Origin: Cephalopachus bancanus
Lineage: Eukaryota > Chordata > Mammalia > Primates > Tarsiidae
Assembly (NCBI GenBank): GCA_027257055.1
Contig: JAPVLO010000097.1
Coordinates: 7,860,001-7,924,000, forward strand
Length of the DNA: 64,000 bases
Direction: 5' to 3'
Of this stretch, positions 23,280-36,400 are shown piece after piece. Each line of letters opens with the position of its first letter. Within the stretch, counting starts at the first letter, position 1. The translations under genes and the position numbers were made by a program. The notes under the pieces are model-generated. The model did no database searches and was not told the origin of the DNA. It saw only the letters and a program-made list of their open reading frames with translations.

Positions 23280-26200
23280 ATTATGCCATGTTAATGGTAA
23301 GTAAGAATACCATATGACACCGTCAAAATAACAGAAGAGTCAAAGCAAGTCGTTGAGTACATATCATGTGTAAAAATTCTCCGAAGAAAAGTGTAAGGTG
23401 TTTGCAAGAGAAGTGTAAGGTGTTTGCAATTAGTTCCCCCACGTATCTGCTATTGAACCTTTTGGAGGTCTAGTTCAAACCAGTACTGTGTTGTACAGTG
23501 CCCTGAATACTGACTTCCAATTTATATCTGTATTTCTCCAGAGGATCTGAGCAAATTATATACTGATCATTTCTTATTAACTACATTTTTTATTATCCAA
23601 ATGCTTGATCTCGTTTAACTTTGACTTATGACAGCTCCATTGTATATTTGAAGCCTAGAATCTAAATAGAAACATCTCTTCCTCCCATGACATAGAGTCT
23701 TCTCATTCAAAAAAATTAAAGCCTCCCAAAAGTTAGCACCCTAACATTTTTCAAAGTAGATCGGATAGAAAATATATTCAGTTTTGTTACATAGAAGGTG
23801 AAATAAGTATAAGTCACAACGATGATGAATCTAATGCCTTTAAATTCCAATTATTTTTCCTAAATTCTCCTGAATGTGACAGACTTCCCTTCAAGTTCAG
23901 TAATGTTCCAGGAATGTGGCAAATCTGAAAAATGGAAATACAGTGATAATTTGTATCAGGGGTGAGGGGCCTGGTACCCAATCAGAAAGAGCCTATGCCA
24001 GGTACCAACATTGTAATTTGCAGTAACATATTCTTAGAATTACTGAATTCAGAAGGAAATTTTTTTTTGCTTTTTGATACTTTTCTGTTATAAGACGTGT
24101 ATGGATTTGATTTATGAAGGAGTGCTGCTGTAAATAATAAAATAATAAAATGGCATGTCAGCAAGGGATAAAGAGTTACTTACTGAAGTTAAAGTGAAAT
24201 TAACCAACTCTTGAGTCCACTTATGAAAGTACCTGTGTTATCAGTTAAATAACTGTTGAATGGTAGTAAATGCTATGTTAAGAAAGTTGGTTTTTCTTGT
24301 GGATAAGGTTTTCCCAAGTACCTGAAATGGAATTCGCATACCCTCTTTAACCACGTTGATTTTTGTTTATCCTTGCAGCTTATTTTGAAAGCTCTGCTCT
24401 CATGTAGAAGCCGGTAGAAAGCACAGGCACTCTCACAGCATTTAAAACTCAGATATAAAGCATTTCTAGCACATTATGGATGCGCTATGGGGTTTGAAGT
24501 TAATGTGAATGTCAGGCCAAAGTGGGGAGAACTTTATAAGATACTGAATATGAAACTCCTTTGCCATTTACTATGAGCTGTGAATAAAGAAAAGAGGACA
24601 CAGGAAAGGCAGCAATTTTGCCTTCCTCAAATATGTCCAGGGGAAATACCTTGTCTTAAAGACAGAAATGACTGGAAAATGTATAGCTAGTTTTCTAGCT
24701 TATGGTATTTTATGATCCAGATTGCTTTGTTCAAGAAAAAATATATATATATATTGGTAAGTACGTTGCATTGGAGTCCTCTGTATTTTTCCATGAAGTA
24801 TAAGAGTGTTGTATAATACATGCATAATTTTTATGAATCAGAACCTGAATCATAAATAAAATGTTAATTTGTAGACACATTTAACTGGGGAGCAGATGGA
24901 AAAATAGGAATGTGTTAGAAAACTAGGTATTTGCAGAAGCTAATGAAGTTAATTGGTCTCATTTGACTACCTTATTTTCCCAAACCCCCTAAAGACTGGG
25001 CTTTTTTATTTCTTTAATTAAAAATGAGTTTGGTATGTTAATATTATAACCTTTTCTACTTTCCTAGTTTTCTATATAAATGTCTTATTTATAGAACCCC
25101 CCCTAGGAGTCCAGTATTAGTAAGAACATTAGTTAACTGGGAGCCATAGAAGGGTGCTAACACTACACAAAAGCTATTAGGCACATACATTGGTGTAATA
25201 TGTGCTTTTACACCTTATTATTACTTCTCTGTCCTGTTTCCTTTTGATTACATAGAGAAAGACCTATTTTCCCCTAGCTTGAAAATGGTACAAGTAGAAG
25301 TACATAAAATAATGATCGTTGAGCAGAATTTAATTTTTAAATATCAGTACTCGAATATATTTTGATTGGTTAAATTACACGGTAAACTCCCACTGAAATA
25401 TCAGCAGTGTGAAGTCAGAGAAATCACAGCCCTTAGTTAATCAATACCATGTGTGTAGATAATTTTTCCCAAATTATTCCCTGTATAAGGAAAGGTTCAA
25501 AATCAAAATATTGAGCTGTTCACCAAAGAGCTTTAATTAGAGCTTTCTGTTTCGGCTGCCACCTTGAATCGTAGAGTGGATGTTGAATGTACTGGTGCAT
25601 ACTGCAGAAGGTTCTGGGACACAGTTCCTCTAATGTCATCACCAACATATTGCATTTATATCGATTGTCTATGATTTCTGTATGTGGATGATTGAGTTTG
25701 CACAAACTACTTAGGGTTTCAAAGGATTTGGATAATGTTACACTGTAGGGCTGGAAATCTCTTTGAATATTGTATTGCGAAGGGACAAAGTCATAGTTTC
25801 AGTGCATTTATTAGGCCCCTGCTGTAGAAATAGGAATAATAAACCATCTTTTTTAAGTTAAGAGATCTTGGAATGGGCAACCCTAATAAATCCTGGATTT
25901 AAGGAGTGTGGTACGTGCCGTAGTGCTGAAGTTGTTTATTCATCTGGTATGTATTAGAATCTTGATTAATAAGAAGACATCTGCAGTTTTCCATAAAAAA
26001 CAGAGCGGGCAGTTTGGCGAATGGAAATGGAAAGGGAGAAAGAAAAGCCAGTTCCATCGAATGCTATTGTTTCCCTTTGACCAAATATTGTTATTTCTAA
26101 CAGTTCATAGCGAACCGACAATTTCCCCCTATAAAACTACAATATAGCATTAAAATCTGTAGCTTTGAGAACAGATAGGTCCTTTTAAAGACTTACATGG

Positions 26201-27278
26201 GAAATAATTTTATATGTGTGATCCTTCTTCTAGAAGACCCAAGTGAAGTAAAGAAAAAACTCGTTTATTTGATTGTTTGCTGTATATAATATCAAACATA
26301 CATATGGATATTTGCAAACCTAAAATTTAACATTGTATGGAATATATTTTCACAGGAATCGCTTGCACTCATAATCATTTTTTAACCAAATGGAGATATG
26401 ATTTCTCCATAAGGCACCTTAAATTTCAAGATGACTAATCAGTCTGTCGAAAAAGACTGGAAATTATCACGTTTGAGGGAAATTAAAGGCAAAACCTGCA
26501 AAATTTGTATAATCCACCTATCAACAGGATGGTTTCCTAAATGCTGGGGCATTTTTCAAAAGGGAATGGTAAGATCAGAGTTCACTATTTGGAAGATAAC
26601 ATATTTGGCAGTTAGTTCTGAAGAATCTGGCACCCATACAGACATTAATCTCTGAGGCCAATAGGTGAAAGACTGTTACAGTCTTTGCTGAAGGCAGAAT
26701 TTCATGCATATAGCAATCATTCTTATGGGAGTAAAAGAAACAATTTCTGACCAATTTAAAATATGACAGTTTTAAAGAAGAAGGACCCCAAACAAGGAAA
26801 AATGACTTATTTTAGATCTATTCCACAGTGAAATATGCCAAACAAATTGCTGATAATAACTTCCATATCTGATATTAGATACTTGGTGAAAGCTGAGGGA
26901 TGGCTATTTTTGGCCACCCAGTCACAGACCAGTAAGTAATATACAATAGATTCTAGGAGCAGATTTGCTTAGTAAGAAAAAACATGAGGTTATGTAACTA
27001 AAAGAGCAATAGACAAATGAAAATGATTGATGGATGAAATTTTTTCAGTCATTAGTGAAGTCAAATTTATGTAATATTAGAATATACTTTATTTCGGAAT
27101 ATGATTGCCAGCTTTCAGCCTTTGCCCTCCAAGTGTGATATTTCAGTAATTTTAGGTGGCATACAATTCTTTTATTTTAGTAAAGACAACAGAGATAGAA
27201 AGCAAAGAAATATGGTGCCAAAAATATTTATTCTTAATAGATGAGAGAGGATTGTTAATACATACTAAGACAGTGCAA
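23280..27278. other. Long intronic stretch without recognised features
   Basis: Mostly unique AT-rich sequence, with a short (TA)n at 24742-24755. No coding, RNA or mobile element was identified. Confidence 0.4.
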
Positions 27279-27280
27279 TT

Positions 27281-27493
27281 CAAGGGTTGTCAATCTTGTA
27301 TTGTGAAAGACAACATAGTAAATATTTTAGGTTCTGAGGGTCATATGGCTTCTGTTGCAACCAGTCAACTCCCTTTGTGTTGAATAACTCGTATTCAATA
27401 TGTAAATACACAAGCATGGCTTTGTTCCAATAAAACTTTATTTAAAAAAAATAAGAACATTTGACATACAAGCCATAGTTTGTTAACCTTTCT
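27281..27493. mobile_element. hAT-type non-autonomous DNA transposon
   Basis: Imperfect inverted ends 'caagggttgtcaatctt' and 'agtttgttaacctttctc' bracket the characteristic 'gtaaatattttaggttctga', 'cttctgttgcaaccagtcaa' and 'ttccaataaaactttattta'. This is the common mammalian element whose ends read like caggggtcggcaaact. The exact family name was not assigned. Confidence 0.75.
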
Positions 27494-28096
27494 CAAACTA
27501 TATTAAGCATTTAGTATGTTCTCAAGTGTGTGGTGATTATGGTAATGCTCAGTGCTTAAATTTTAAAGTACCTACTTGTAATTGTATTCATATACAACAG
27601 AAGGAAATTTGTGTGTATATGCCAAAACCTGCAGGATCTTACATATTTACACTTTGTTATTAATGACTGACTATTGAAGTAAGTTAGTGGGAGAGGTTTG
27701 TAAGTGGTTTTATGTAATGTTCTATAGATAAAGTTAGACTAGTGCACAGGATAAAAGGATTGTGAATATCAGTATAGGTTTCCAAATAATTATGCCAACT
27801 CAAATTATTTAGAAAACCATAAGGTTATCTAAAAGTCTTGATGAAAAAGCTTATGTTTTTAAATGGCCATAAGTAATCGATAACATCATAATATACATCT
27901 AGTGTTGCAAAGACTTTCAGAAGAGGTAGGACAAAAGGCAGGGTAGCACATAAAATCCTTCTTGCGTCAATATTCTGCTGTAGTCATCTTTACCTATGTC
28001 CTTTCTAGGTATAGTTCCACTGGCATATAACATGTAGTTCAGGTTCAAAGCTGTTGTTGCTGACCTGGCATCTGGGGGCACGCACATGAAGCTCTT

Positions 28097-28116
28097 TTTT
28101 TTTTTTTTTTTTTTAT
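28097..28116. repeat. Poly(T) tract
   Basis: A T homopolymer of about 20 with no recognisable retroposon attached. Confidence 0.85.
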
Positions 28117-28195
28117 AAGCATGCCTACTTTGTTCTCATCTAACCAAAATAAGGTCTTCTTTTGACCTTCCTTTGAGAAATGTATATGTGCATGA

Positions 28196-28197
<2 letters not shown>

Positions 28198-28249
<52 letters not shown>
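28198..28249. repeat. (GT)26 microsatellite
   Basis: An uninterrupted 52-bp GT run. It creates an artefactual His-Thr repeat in an antisense frame. Confidence 0.97.
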
Positions 28250-28252
<3 letters not shown>

Positions 28253-28456
28253 AAGATAGTTGGCTTTAAGTAGACAGGCAGACTGTAACTTTGGAACTGA
28301 GTTCAGTTGTTTCTTACATTTGAATTCAAAACTATAATTTTTAGCCCAGTCATCTTGCAAACAGTTGCACCAAACCAGGCACATAGTGACAGTTGTGGAA
28401 TAAATGGCGGGGGATTTGGGAGGAGTAGACTTTAGAGGGAATTCTCCTTTCCTCAT

Positions 28457-28747
28457 CTTTTTTTTTTTGAGTCGAAGTCTTACTCTGTCACCTAGACTGC
28501 AGTGCAATAGCATGCTCACAGTCACCACAGTCTCGACCTGCCGGGCTCAGGTGATCCTTCTCCTTTAGCCTTCTAAGTAGCTGGAACCACAGGTGCATCC
28601 CACCATACCCGACTAATTTTTTGATCTATTGTAGAGACAAGGTCTCACCAAGTTACCCAGGGTAGTCTCAAACCCCTGAGCTCAGGCAGTCTTATCACCT
28701 CTGCCTTCCAAAGTGTTGGGATTACAGGCGTGAGCCACCAAGCCCGG
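28457..28747 (-). repeat. Alu SINE, antisense
   Basis: Starts with poly(T) (tail) and ends 'gagccaccaagcccggcc'. Perfect 11-bp duplication 'cctttcctcat' at 28446-28456 and 28748-28758. Confidence 0.95.
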
Positions 28748-28829
28748 CCTTTCCTCATTTAATGTAATTAGTCACTGCGTCTTTTGGATCTGTTTTTCTA
28801 AACAAGTGAGTGTGTTTCCTTCACTCCTT

Positions 28830-29041
28830 TGCTTTAGGTTTTTCATCTTACCCCGATCATTTTCGTAGCCTCATAAGTAGACTCCCTGGCTCTAGCTTTC
28901 ATCCAGTCCCTCCTGGTTCAGAGGGCTCTACTGGAATCCACCTCTGCTGCTTGAAATCCTTCAACAGACCTCTTGCTCTACTGCCTGCAAATAAGCTCAG
29001 ATCCCTGGCTTCGCTTCCTCCTACAACTCTGTGTTCTAGTC
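28830..29041 (+). repeat. L2 LINE, part 1 (nested host)
   Basis: 'ctgcttgaaatccttcaaca' and 'gcaaataagctcagatccct' fit the L2 ORF end. The element resumes at about 29523. Confidence 0.7.
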
Positions 29042-29522
29042 CAGTGGCACTTGATCCTGGCTTCCTGTTAACATCACCTGGGAAACTTTTTTTTTTAATT
29101 GGAGTCTCACTCTTATAGCCCAGGCTGGAGTGCGGTGGCACGCTTAAAGCCACTGTAACCTCGACCTGCTGTGCTTGGGCGATCCTTCTGCCTCAGCCTT
29201 CCAAGTAGCTGGAACTACAGATACACACCACCACTCCCGACTAGTTTTTGTGATTTACTGTAGAGACGAGGTCTCTCCAAGTTGCCTAGGCTGGTGTCGA
29301 ACCCCCAGGCTCAGGCAATCCTCTTGCTTCTGCCTCCCAAAGTGCTGGGATTACAGGCTGAGCCATCGTGCCCGGCCCACCTGGAAAACTTAAAAAAAAA
29401 AAAAAAAGTCATCTAAACCTCACCCTTAGCCCAATGTAATAAGAATTTCTAGGAGTTGAGTAGAAATGTCAATATTTTTCAAAAAGATCTCCAGGAAATT
29501 TTAACACACAGCTTAAGGTCAA
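29042..29522 (+). mobile_element. MER20-like hAT-Charlie element, split by an Alu
   Basis: Left part 'cagtggcacttgatcctgg' leads to 'taacatcacctgggaaactt'. The right part continues at 29378 and ends 'tctccaggaaattttaac' then 'acacagcttaaggtca'. These are the two inverted ends of MER20-type elements. The Alu lies between. Confidence 0.7.
29089..29377 (-). repeat. Alu SINE, antisense, inside the MER20-like element
   Basis: Poly(T) start, dimer structure and end 'gagccatcgtgcccggcc'. The duplication at 29075-29088 and 29378-29391 matches at 13 of 14 positions. Confidence 0.95.
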
Positions 29523-29795
29523 GTTCTTCTATGTAGTCATTTCATACCAGTGTTGATTCCCTGATCATGAATTTTTGCCTTGGTACATGCTATTCTTTCT
29601 GCTTGGAATGAGCAGATCCCATTTATCTACCTGGAAAACTCCTGCTTATTCTTTAAGGTTCAACTCCAATAACATATCTGTGTCCTCTAAGATATAGTTG
29701 GTTCTTCTTCTACAGACCTCCCACAGCACTTTGTAGAGGCTTCTGTTTTATTCCTGGTTTCTTTGTATTGTAACCATATATTTACATGCAAGATA
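29523..29795 (+). repeat. L2 LINE, part 2
   Basis: 'gctattctttctgcttggaa', 'gaaaactcctgcttattctt' and 'aaggttcaactccaataaca' are the L2 C-terminal coding pattern. It is interrupted at its end by a mariner. Confidence 0.75.
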
Positions 29796-30742
29796 TGACA
29801 GTTAAGTTCACTAATTCTAGAAAAAGTGCTACCTACCTCATATCCTCATATACCTACCTTAATATCACTACAGTCACCTTCGAAGTTCTCCTCTTGGGAA
29901 GCTATGCACCAACACTAGTACCTAGTCCACCTGTCAAAGCAATTTTGGAACTCTTTTTCTGGAATGGCCATGAGAGCTGTTATTGTATTACCCCTGATCC
30001 TTGCTGTCCTGAATGTCATCAAAATGTCTTCCATTCATTATTTCTTTTCTCTTTGAGTAAAGAAAAAAGTCATTGGGGGCCAGATCAGGTAAGTAGGGAG
30101 GGTATTCCAATACAGTTATTTATGTATTGGCTAAAAGCTCCCTCACAGATAGTGCTGTGTGAGCTGGTGCATAGTTGTGATGCAAGAACTCCCCGGGACC
30201 ATTTTTGCATAAACCTTTCTCATACCAAGATTTTCAGTTAAGAGTTTTCTGTTTCTCTACCAATGTTTATTTGGTCTGTTATGCTGCTCACAGTCAGCTG
30301 ACAATTTTGACGCACAATCTGACAAATTATTGCGGTGTTTTCAACAGTTCTGCTGGTTACTGGCCATCCTGACCTCTCTTCATCAGTGACACTTTCTCTC
30401 CCCTTGGGAAAACATTTAATCCACTTGTACACTGCCATTTTCTTCATGGCACTATCCCCACAGACTTGGACTAATGTGCCCCTGATTTCACTTCCACCCT
30501 TGCCATGTTTAAAAAGAAATTTAATGTTAGTTTGTTGCTCTACTTCAAGCTCTGACATTCTCACAATGGCACACAAAAACATGCAACAACAATAAAGCAC
30601 CACTCAGCAAGACACTACCACATGTTGACACAGACACAGCTGTGAGACACTAATATACCAAGATTATGAAACCTTACCAAGTTGTTTGTACAGTGCTGCC
30701 AATGTAAGCAAATGGTGGCGAGTTCACAAACTTAATTGTCAG
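29796..30742 (-). mobile_element. mariner-like DNA transposon, internally deleted
   Basis: Terminal inverted repeats 'tgacagttaagttcact' (left) and the inverse of 'aaacttaattgtca' (right) bracket about 950 bp. The left end is preceded by TA. Transposase relics are on the minus strand. The N-terminal helix-turn-helix region starts at about 30558 (MSELEVEQ; …DEERSGWPVT) and stays open to about 30238. The C-terminal part carries the mariner YxPDLAPND catalytic-site motif at about 30071-30098. The central catalytic part is missing at about 30190-30205, where the two halves join abruptly. Full mariners are about 1.3 kb. Frameshifts and stops show it is dead. Confidence 0.92.
30238..30558 (-). pseudogene. 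mariner transposase N-terminal fragment
   Basis: About 105 codons of the paired-like DNA-binding region, intact in frame. It includes the spacing KFLFKHGK…VYKWIK.F typical of mariner transposases. The catalytic domain is truncated by the internal deletion, so no active enzyme is expected. A residual DNA-binding fragment would need a promoter and transcript, and neither is seen. Confidence 0.85.
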
Positions 30743-31008
30743 ACTTTGTGCATGCCTCTCACATCCATTCCTCAGTGAGCTATCCAGTGTGACTACATAT
30801 TATGTCTTGGTTAACTTATATCTACTGTGCTGCCTCTTCCTGGGTCTCACTCAGTTAATCAGAATATTAATATGGAAGTTATGAATGGATCAGAAGAGCA
30901 GGACCTCAGTGGTAACAAGGGCACACTGGAAAATGTATTCACTTGGTTCATTTGGTGGGCCTCAAGATTAGCTTTGTTCCAGTGGAATATTAAGTAAAAA
31001 AAAAAGAG

Positions 31009-31305
31009 CCAGGCTTGGTGGCTCAGCCTGTAATCCCGTGCCTTTGGGAGGCTGAGGTGAGTGGATTGCCTGAGCCCGCGGGTTCAAGACCCACCCGGGC
31101 AACTTGGCGAGACCTCATCTCTACAATAAATCAAAAAAATCAGCCGGGTGTGGCAGCACGTGCCTGTAATTCCGGCTACTCGGAAGACTGAGGTGGAAGG
31201 ATCGCCGGAGCCCAACAGGTCGAGGCTGCGGTGGCCGGGAGCGGCCACTGCACTCCAGTCTGGGTGACCGAGTGAGACTCTAACTCAAAGAAAAAAAAAG
31301 AACTG
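31009..31305 (+). repeat. Alu SINE, lineage-specific type
   Basis: A well-preserved dimer with 'gcctgagcccgcgggttcaa', linker 'ctacaataaatcaaaaaaat', right arm 'gtggccgggagcggccac' and end 'actctaactcaaag'. These positions differ from the standard human Alu consensus. Confidence 0.95.
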
Positions 31306-31309
31306 GTCT

Positions 31310-32035
31310 GGGAATTAGCTTTGCCAAGCAAAAGAGTCCATAGAATGTGCGGCACTATGGAAACCCTCTACGGGATGGCAAATAGACCAAGGTCATGTGA
31401 CCACAGCCAGAGCAAAGACTGTGGTCAAGACTTTAGGCAAGCAAGGGGACAAAGGGGAGAGAAAAAGCATCAGTGATAGTTGAACTGAATCTTCTCTTAG
31501 GTGGGGAAAGGAAATCAATGTTTATGTTGAACTCATCAAAAGGTAACATGTTAGCAATGAAGTCAAGAGAGAAGATTGGAAAATTCACCAAAAAATAAAA
31601 TGTTCCTTTAAGAGAGGGTAGGGGATAGTGGAAAGAAGTCTAATGCAAATGATGTAAGCCCAGAGCAATAACAATTATTACAGCCATAACAATTTGGGGA
31701 TTTTGATAAATATTTGCTGATAGCAACAATATAAAATACAGCAAACAATTAGTTGGAGGGGGAAAAAGAAAATAGGATAAAACAAAAAAGAAATCTGTAA
31801 ATGAGAATGATTCTTCTCTATTTTTAGAAAGCTAATCTACCCCTACAATTGATTGTGGTGTTACATTCTAAGTGCTCAAACTAAGGGACTTCATATATTA
31901 TGAGTATTCACACATTATGAATGAAGTGTAATAGGTTTTGAGCAACACTCTCATTTTATAGTTATTTTTAAGTCTTTTCCATAAAGAGTAAGTACAAAGC
32001 TTTAAAAATGCAATATGTCCATTTGAAATAGCTTT
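31310..32035. other. Intronic stretch without recognised features
   Basis: AT-rich unique sequence, with no ORF or repeat call. Confidence 0.4.
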
Positions 32036-32039
32036 GTAG

Positions 32040-32165
32040 GTATTTATACAAAACCAAGAGAGGGTAAAAGTCATGTTTTGTGTACCTTAGATCCCAGTGC
32101 CTAACAAAATGCCTGTTTGATGAACAAATGGAGGAAGGAATGAATGACTGGACTTGAATAAGAGA
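32040..32165 (+). repeat. L2 LINE 3' end
   Basis: 'gtaccttagatcccagtgcc' followed by 'aaatggaggaaggaatgaat' matches the L2 terminal segment with its GAAT end. Confidence 0.6.
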
Positions 32166-32180
32166 TATAAAAGCAATTAG

Positions 32181-32550
<370 letters not shown>

Positions 32551-33009
32551 TTATCTGCCTAGCTGCTAAGTGAATGCATGAAGTTTCGTTAGCCTAAAAA
32601 GCACATGAGCGTTTGTGTGATAATGTTGTGCTAATAGAGGTTCAGTTGAAACAAATGTACCATTCTGCTGGGAGATGATGCTCTTCCTGGAGGCCGTACG
32701 TTTATGGGGGCAAGGGCTGTATGGGAAATCTCTGTACATTCTGCTCAATTTTGCTGTGAACCTACAACTACTATAAATGTAATCTGTTAAAAAAAAAGAG
32801 CTCATGAAGTCAAAGACGCATAGTCAAGGAGTTATGGATTCCAAAAGCTATTTCTCAATGACCCACAATAAAATTAATGGAATTTAAAAAATTCTCTTTT
32901 TGGAACAGGTATGCTGAGACTAAACGATCTTGCATATATACAATCAATGAAAATTTGCTAGAGCAAAGTCGATTCATTTTTTTCTCCAGTTTTCAAAACC
33001 ACCAGGTAA

Positions 33010-33140
33010 GATACAGGCAGTCCCTAGCTTATAAACCAGGTTATCTTCCACAGGTTTATTTACTAAGTTGGTTACTTGAAATTCACCACATACTTTTTGA
33101 TGGAACAATGCAGCAAATGGGGATTAGGTTCTTGGGCTAG
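33010..33140. mobile_element. Possible Tigger-like DNA transposon fragment
   Basis: 'acaggcagtccctagcttat' followed by 'aaccaggttatcttccacag' recalls the terminal region of pogo/Tigger elements. It is one end only and weak. Confidence 0.3.
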
Positions 33141-33154
33141 CCCATACTTTTATT

Positions 33155-33462
33155 TATTTATATATTTTTTTGAGTTAGAGTCTCACTCTGTCACCCAGAC
33201 TGAAGTGCAGTGGCCGCTCCCAGCCTCTGCAGCCTCGACCTGCTGGGCTCCAGCAATCCTTCCGCCTTAGCCTTCCAAGTAGCTGGAACTACAGGTGCGC
33301 ACTACCATGCCCGGCTAATTTTTGATTTATTGTAGAGATGAGGTCTCGCCAAATTGCCCGGGTGGGTCTCGAACCCGCAGGCTCAGGCAATCCACTCACC
33401 TCGGCCTCCCAAAGTGCTGGGATTACAGGCTGAGCCACCGAGCCCAGCCTAATTTTTTTTTT
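33155..33462 (-). repeat. Alu SINE, antisense, lineage-specific type
   Basis: Contains 'cagtggccgctcccagcc' and 'tctcgaacccgcaggctcag', the antisense of the features seen at 31009. A (TTTA)-type run precedes it as a modified tail. Confidence 0.95.
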
Positions 33463-33464
33463 TT

Positions 33465-36400
33465 TAAATCATAGAGGTTTTTGTAGAAAGAGCCACCGAA
33501 TACAGCTGTGCAGTTTGTGAACTGCACAAAGGTCCCCAACAATGGGGTGAGAAGACAGAAATCCAGCAGTGCTTGCCATCGACCAGTGGAATGGATACTT
33601 AAAAAAAGGAATCATCTGTAAGGAGGGTAGAGTTTGGAATTTCTCTTCTTGTTGGCAGTTGACTTTTGCAGTCCACATAAGAATGCCTCTCATTTTTGCT
33701 AGAGACTGTACAACATAGTTGTAAGCATTGTTTAGATGGGAATTTGGATTCTGAGTTTTCATCAAGGATGCCAGACTTGCATCTCTCCAGGATTCACTGC
33801 TGGTTTCACTCCTGCTCCCTTTTGCTGCATTTCATGGGCATTTGGAATAGTGCCTTCCCTGGCTTCCTAGAACAGGAGGAGAGTGTGGCAGTTTGGGGAA
33901 GTAGGAGTTGTAGGAGAGAGAGGGAACTAGGGAAGGAGGGAGGGAGGGAGAGAGGTGTATTATGCACACTATGCACATGCACATATGATTGTGTCTAGAA
34001 TTTCTCTGGGGAAGTTGAAACCAGGACAGTTTCTTCACTGGTAAGATGAAAATGACTGATGATTGGGTATCTGGGCCTGAACCTGGGGCAGAGGCGAGGG
34101 GGCATGATGAGTGTGATTTTCTTTGGAAAAGGAAGGGAGGTAACTTCTCAGTGGACTGTGGTAAGGACTTACAGCAAGTGGAGAGCAAGAAGATGAAGGT
34201 GCTAGTAGTACATTTATCTGCCCCACTTATAAGTGTGGCATTTTGAAAGCAGTGAATTTCTGTAGGCGAACAATAGGTTCTTATCATCTTAGAACTGAAT
34301 TTTACAATGCTGTGAATTAATATGTTCGATTTTCAATTTTCGTTCTTAGTTCTTTGGTATTAAAAGGGACAAATAAGTCCTCAATTTCACATTGTGATCA
34401 AGTTCTCTAGACTTAAGACCCAGTCACGTTAATTAGAACTTATTTCAATAATTAACAAAATTTTTTTTGAAAACAAGACACTTAGTGCTCACTTGGACGT
34501 GTAATATAGTAATGGTATTAATCAGTTGAGTAATGCACATTAATCAGTCCTGCCTCGAAATAAAATGATTAATCAGCTTGATGATCTAAGCAATCTTTTT
34601 GAGGAAATGAGTTTGTCTTGGAATTTAAAAGGTGATCCTAGAAAAGTTGAGAGAGAGAGAGAGGAAACAAAGAAAGATATTCATTTCATTTTTATTTCCA
34701 TTATTTTGACACCAGATCTTCTGTTGACATAGAATGACTCTGAGCTTCGATATCTAGTTCTTAGCAAATAATTACCCCTCTTCATTGTGTCCTCTTGTCT
34801 CCAACTAGAAAGTTGTATGGAAAAGTGACAGTCGCTGGGAAAAGCTGTCTTTTGAGTTGTCTCCTTTTTCCTTTCCTGGGGGTATGAAGTTTGTTTTCTC
34901 TGGAGACTAGCGAATAGAATAACGTATAAGTGGAGACCATGTTTAACATTAAGTAGACTTGCACTGAGGCATAATACCACTGAAGGTAGGCCATTTCAGC
35001 CGAACACAAAGACAGGAGAAAAAAAATTCAGACCAGTATTGACTATTATGAAGAAAGGTTAGCTTAATATAAATGTTTGGGGTTCATTGATAATATGGAA
35101 AGAAGCCAAAAGGGGGAACTGAGCTCATGCAGTCATGATGAAGCATACCTAAATCTACATGTCATATCCCCATAATCAATGAAAATTATGTCGGGGAAGG
35201 AGCTTGGGAATAGAAGATGGCAGTCAGGGAGTGTTATAAAAGAAACATTTTTACAAGTTCTCTTAGCCCAAGGGAGGAGGGTTATATCAATTCATTTAGG
35301 ATCCCTTTGTTGAAGAAAACAAAATAAATCCAGTGAGCACATATTGTAAATTGATGGTAATGAATGTTTGAAGTAGAGTCCCATCAAAGTATTGTCCTCT
35401 TACTGGTAGCCCACTTTGAGGTCCCCTAGTCCCTCTGGGTGCTGTGATCTATTTGTACCAATTTTTCAGTTTGTCCCCTTCCACTCTCTCCATTTTGGTA
35501 TGTCATTTGTGTTCACAGTAGAGAGCAAGAGTTATCTACTGTGTATGGTAGCCAAACAGTAAGAAAAAACAAACAAAACAAAATCTGTTCATAAAGCAGG
35601 CCTTATTTGTAGCATTCATCACTGTAACATTTAAATCCTATGCATTGAAATAATTGAATTTTCCCCAGTAAGAAAGAAATTGCAAATGAAACTCATTGTG
35701 CAAGAAAAAAAATTAAAGAATATATTCATAGATCAAGCAAAACATTAGATCTAGCCAATACACATGCCAGGAAGATTGGGAGTTAGTATTCGAGGTTGAG
35801 GTTGGTATTTAGGGGTCTACACCAAAATCTTCAAATCTATATCTTTTGAAGACTGAATATTTTTAAAGAATACATTTTTTTGTTTTATTCTAAAATTTCC
35901 TCTTGGCATATGTGAAAGTTCGAGAACCTCTGAAAAATCATGTTGAAAGAACCTGCTCAGACGAGATCATGGGGTGTGGATTTGGTTGATGACACAGGCT
36001 ATTGAGTCCGTACAGAGAATTGTTTGTCTTCCGTTTTTAGATGGCTTTAATTCCTCCAAATTGCTCCTTGAATAATAGGAAAAAGGCAATTTGAATTTCA
36101 GTGACAGATTGGACATAACAGGTTGCAACTATTAGGTCTAATTTTACCATACTGAGAAATAAAATTGCCTAAACATAAACATCGATCACTGATGCAGTAA
36201 ATTAATTTGTACAGAAAAAGTAGTTTAACTGCAGTGCACATTAAACATAGAAAATTTTCAAAATTACTGCTCTCCGAATTAATTTGTACACTTGTTTACT
36301 TGTTAAAAGCACGCATAAATTCTTTTTTTTTCCAAGGCGGTGTGGGTTTGAATGGAGTAAGAAAGAAGTATAAAAAGTAGGAAGGACACACGGAAATGGG

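Noticed and set aside
28136..28528. Antisense open frame of 130 codons with a His-Thr repeat
   Set aside because: The repeat is the GT microsatellite read as codons, and the rest crosses Alu sequence.
29786..30241. Plus-strand open frame of 151 codons
   Set aside because: It is the reverse strand of the mariner transposase gene; the real relic is on the minus strand.
33832..34287. Overlapping open frames, including 151 antisense codons
   Set aside because: Low-complexity Ser/Pro-rich translation of purine-rich DNA, with no domain and no splice context.
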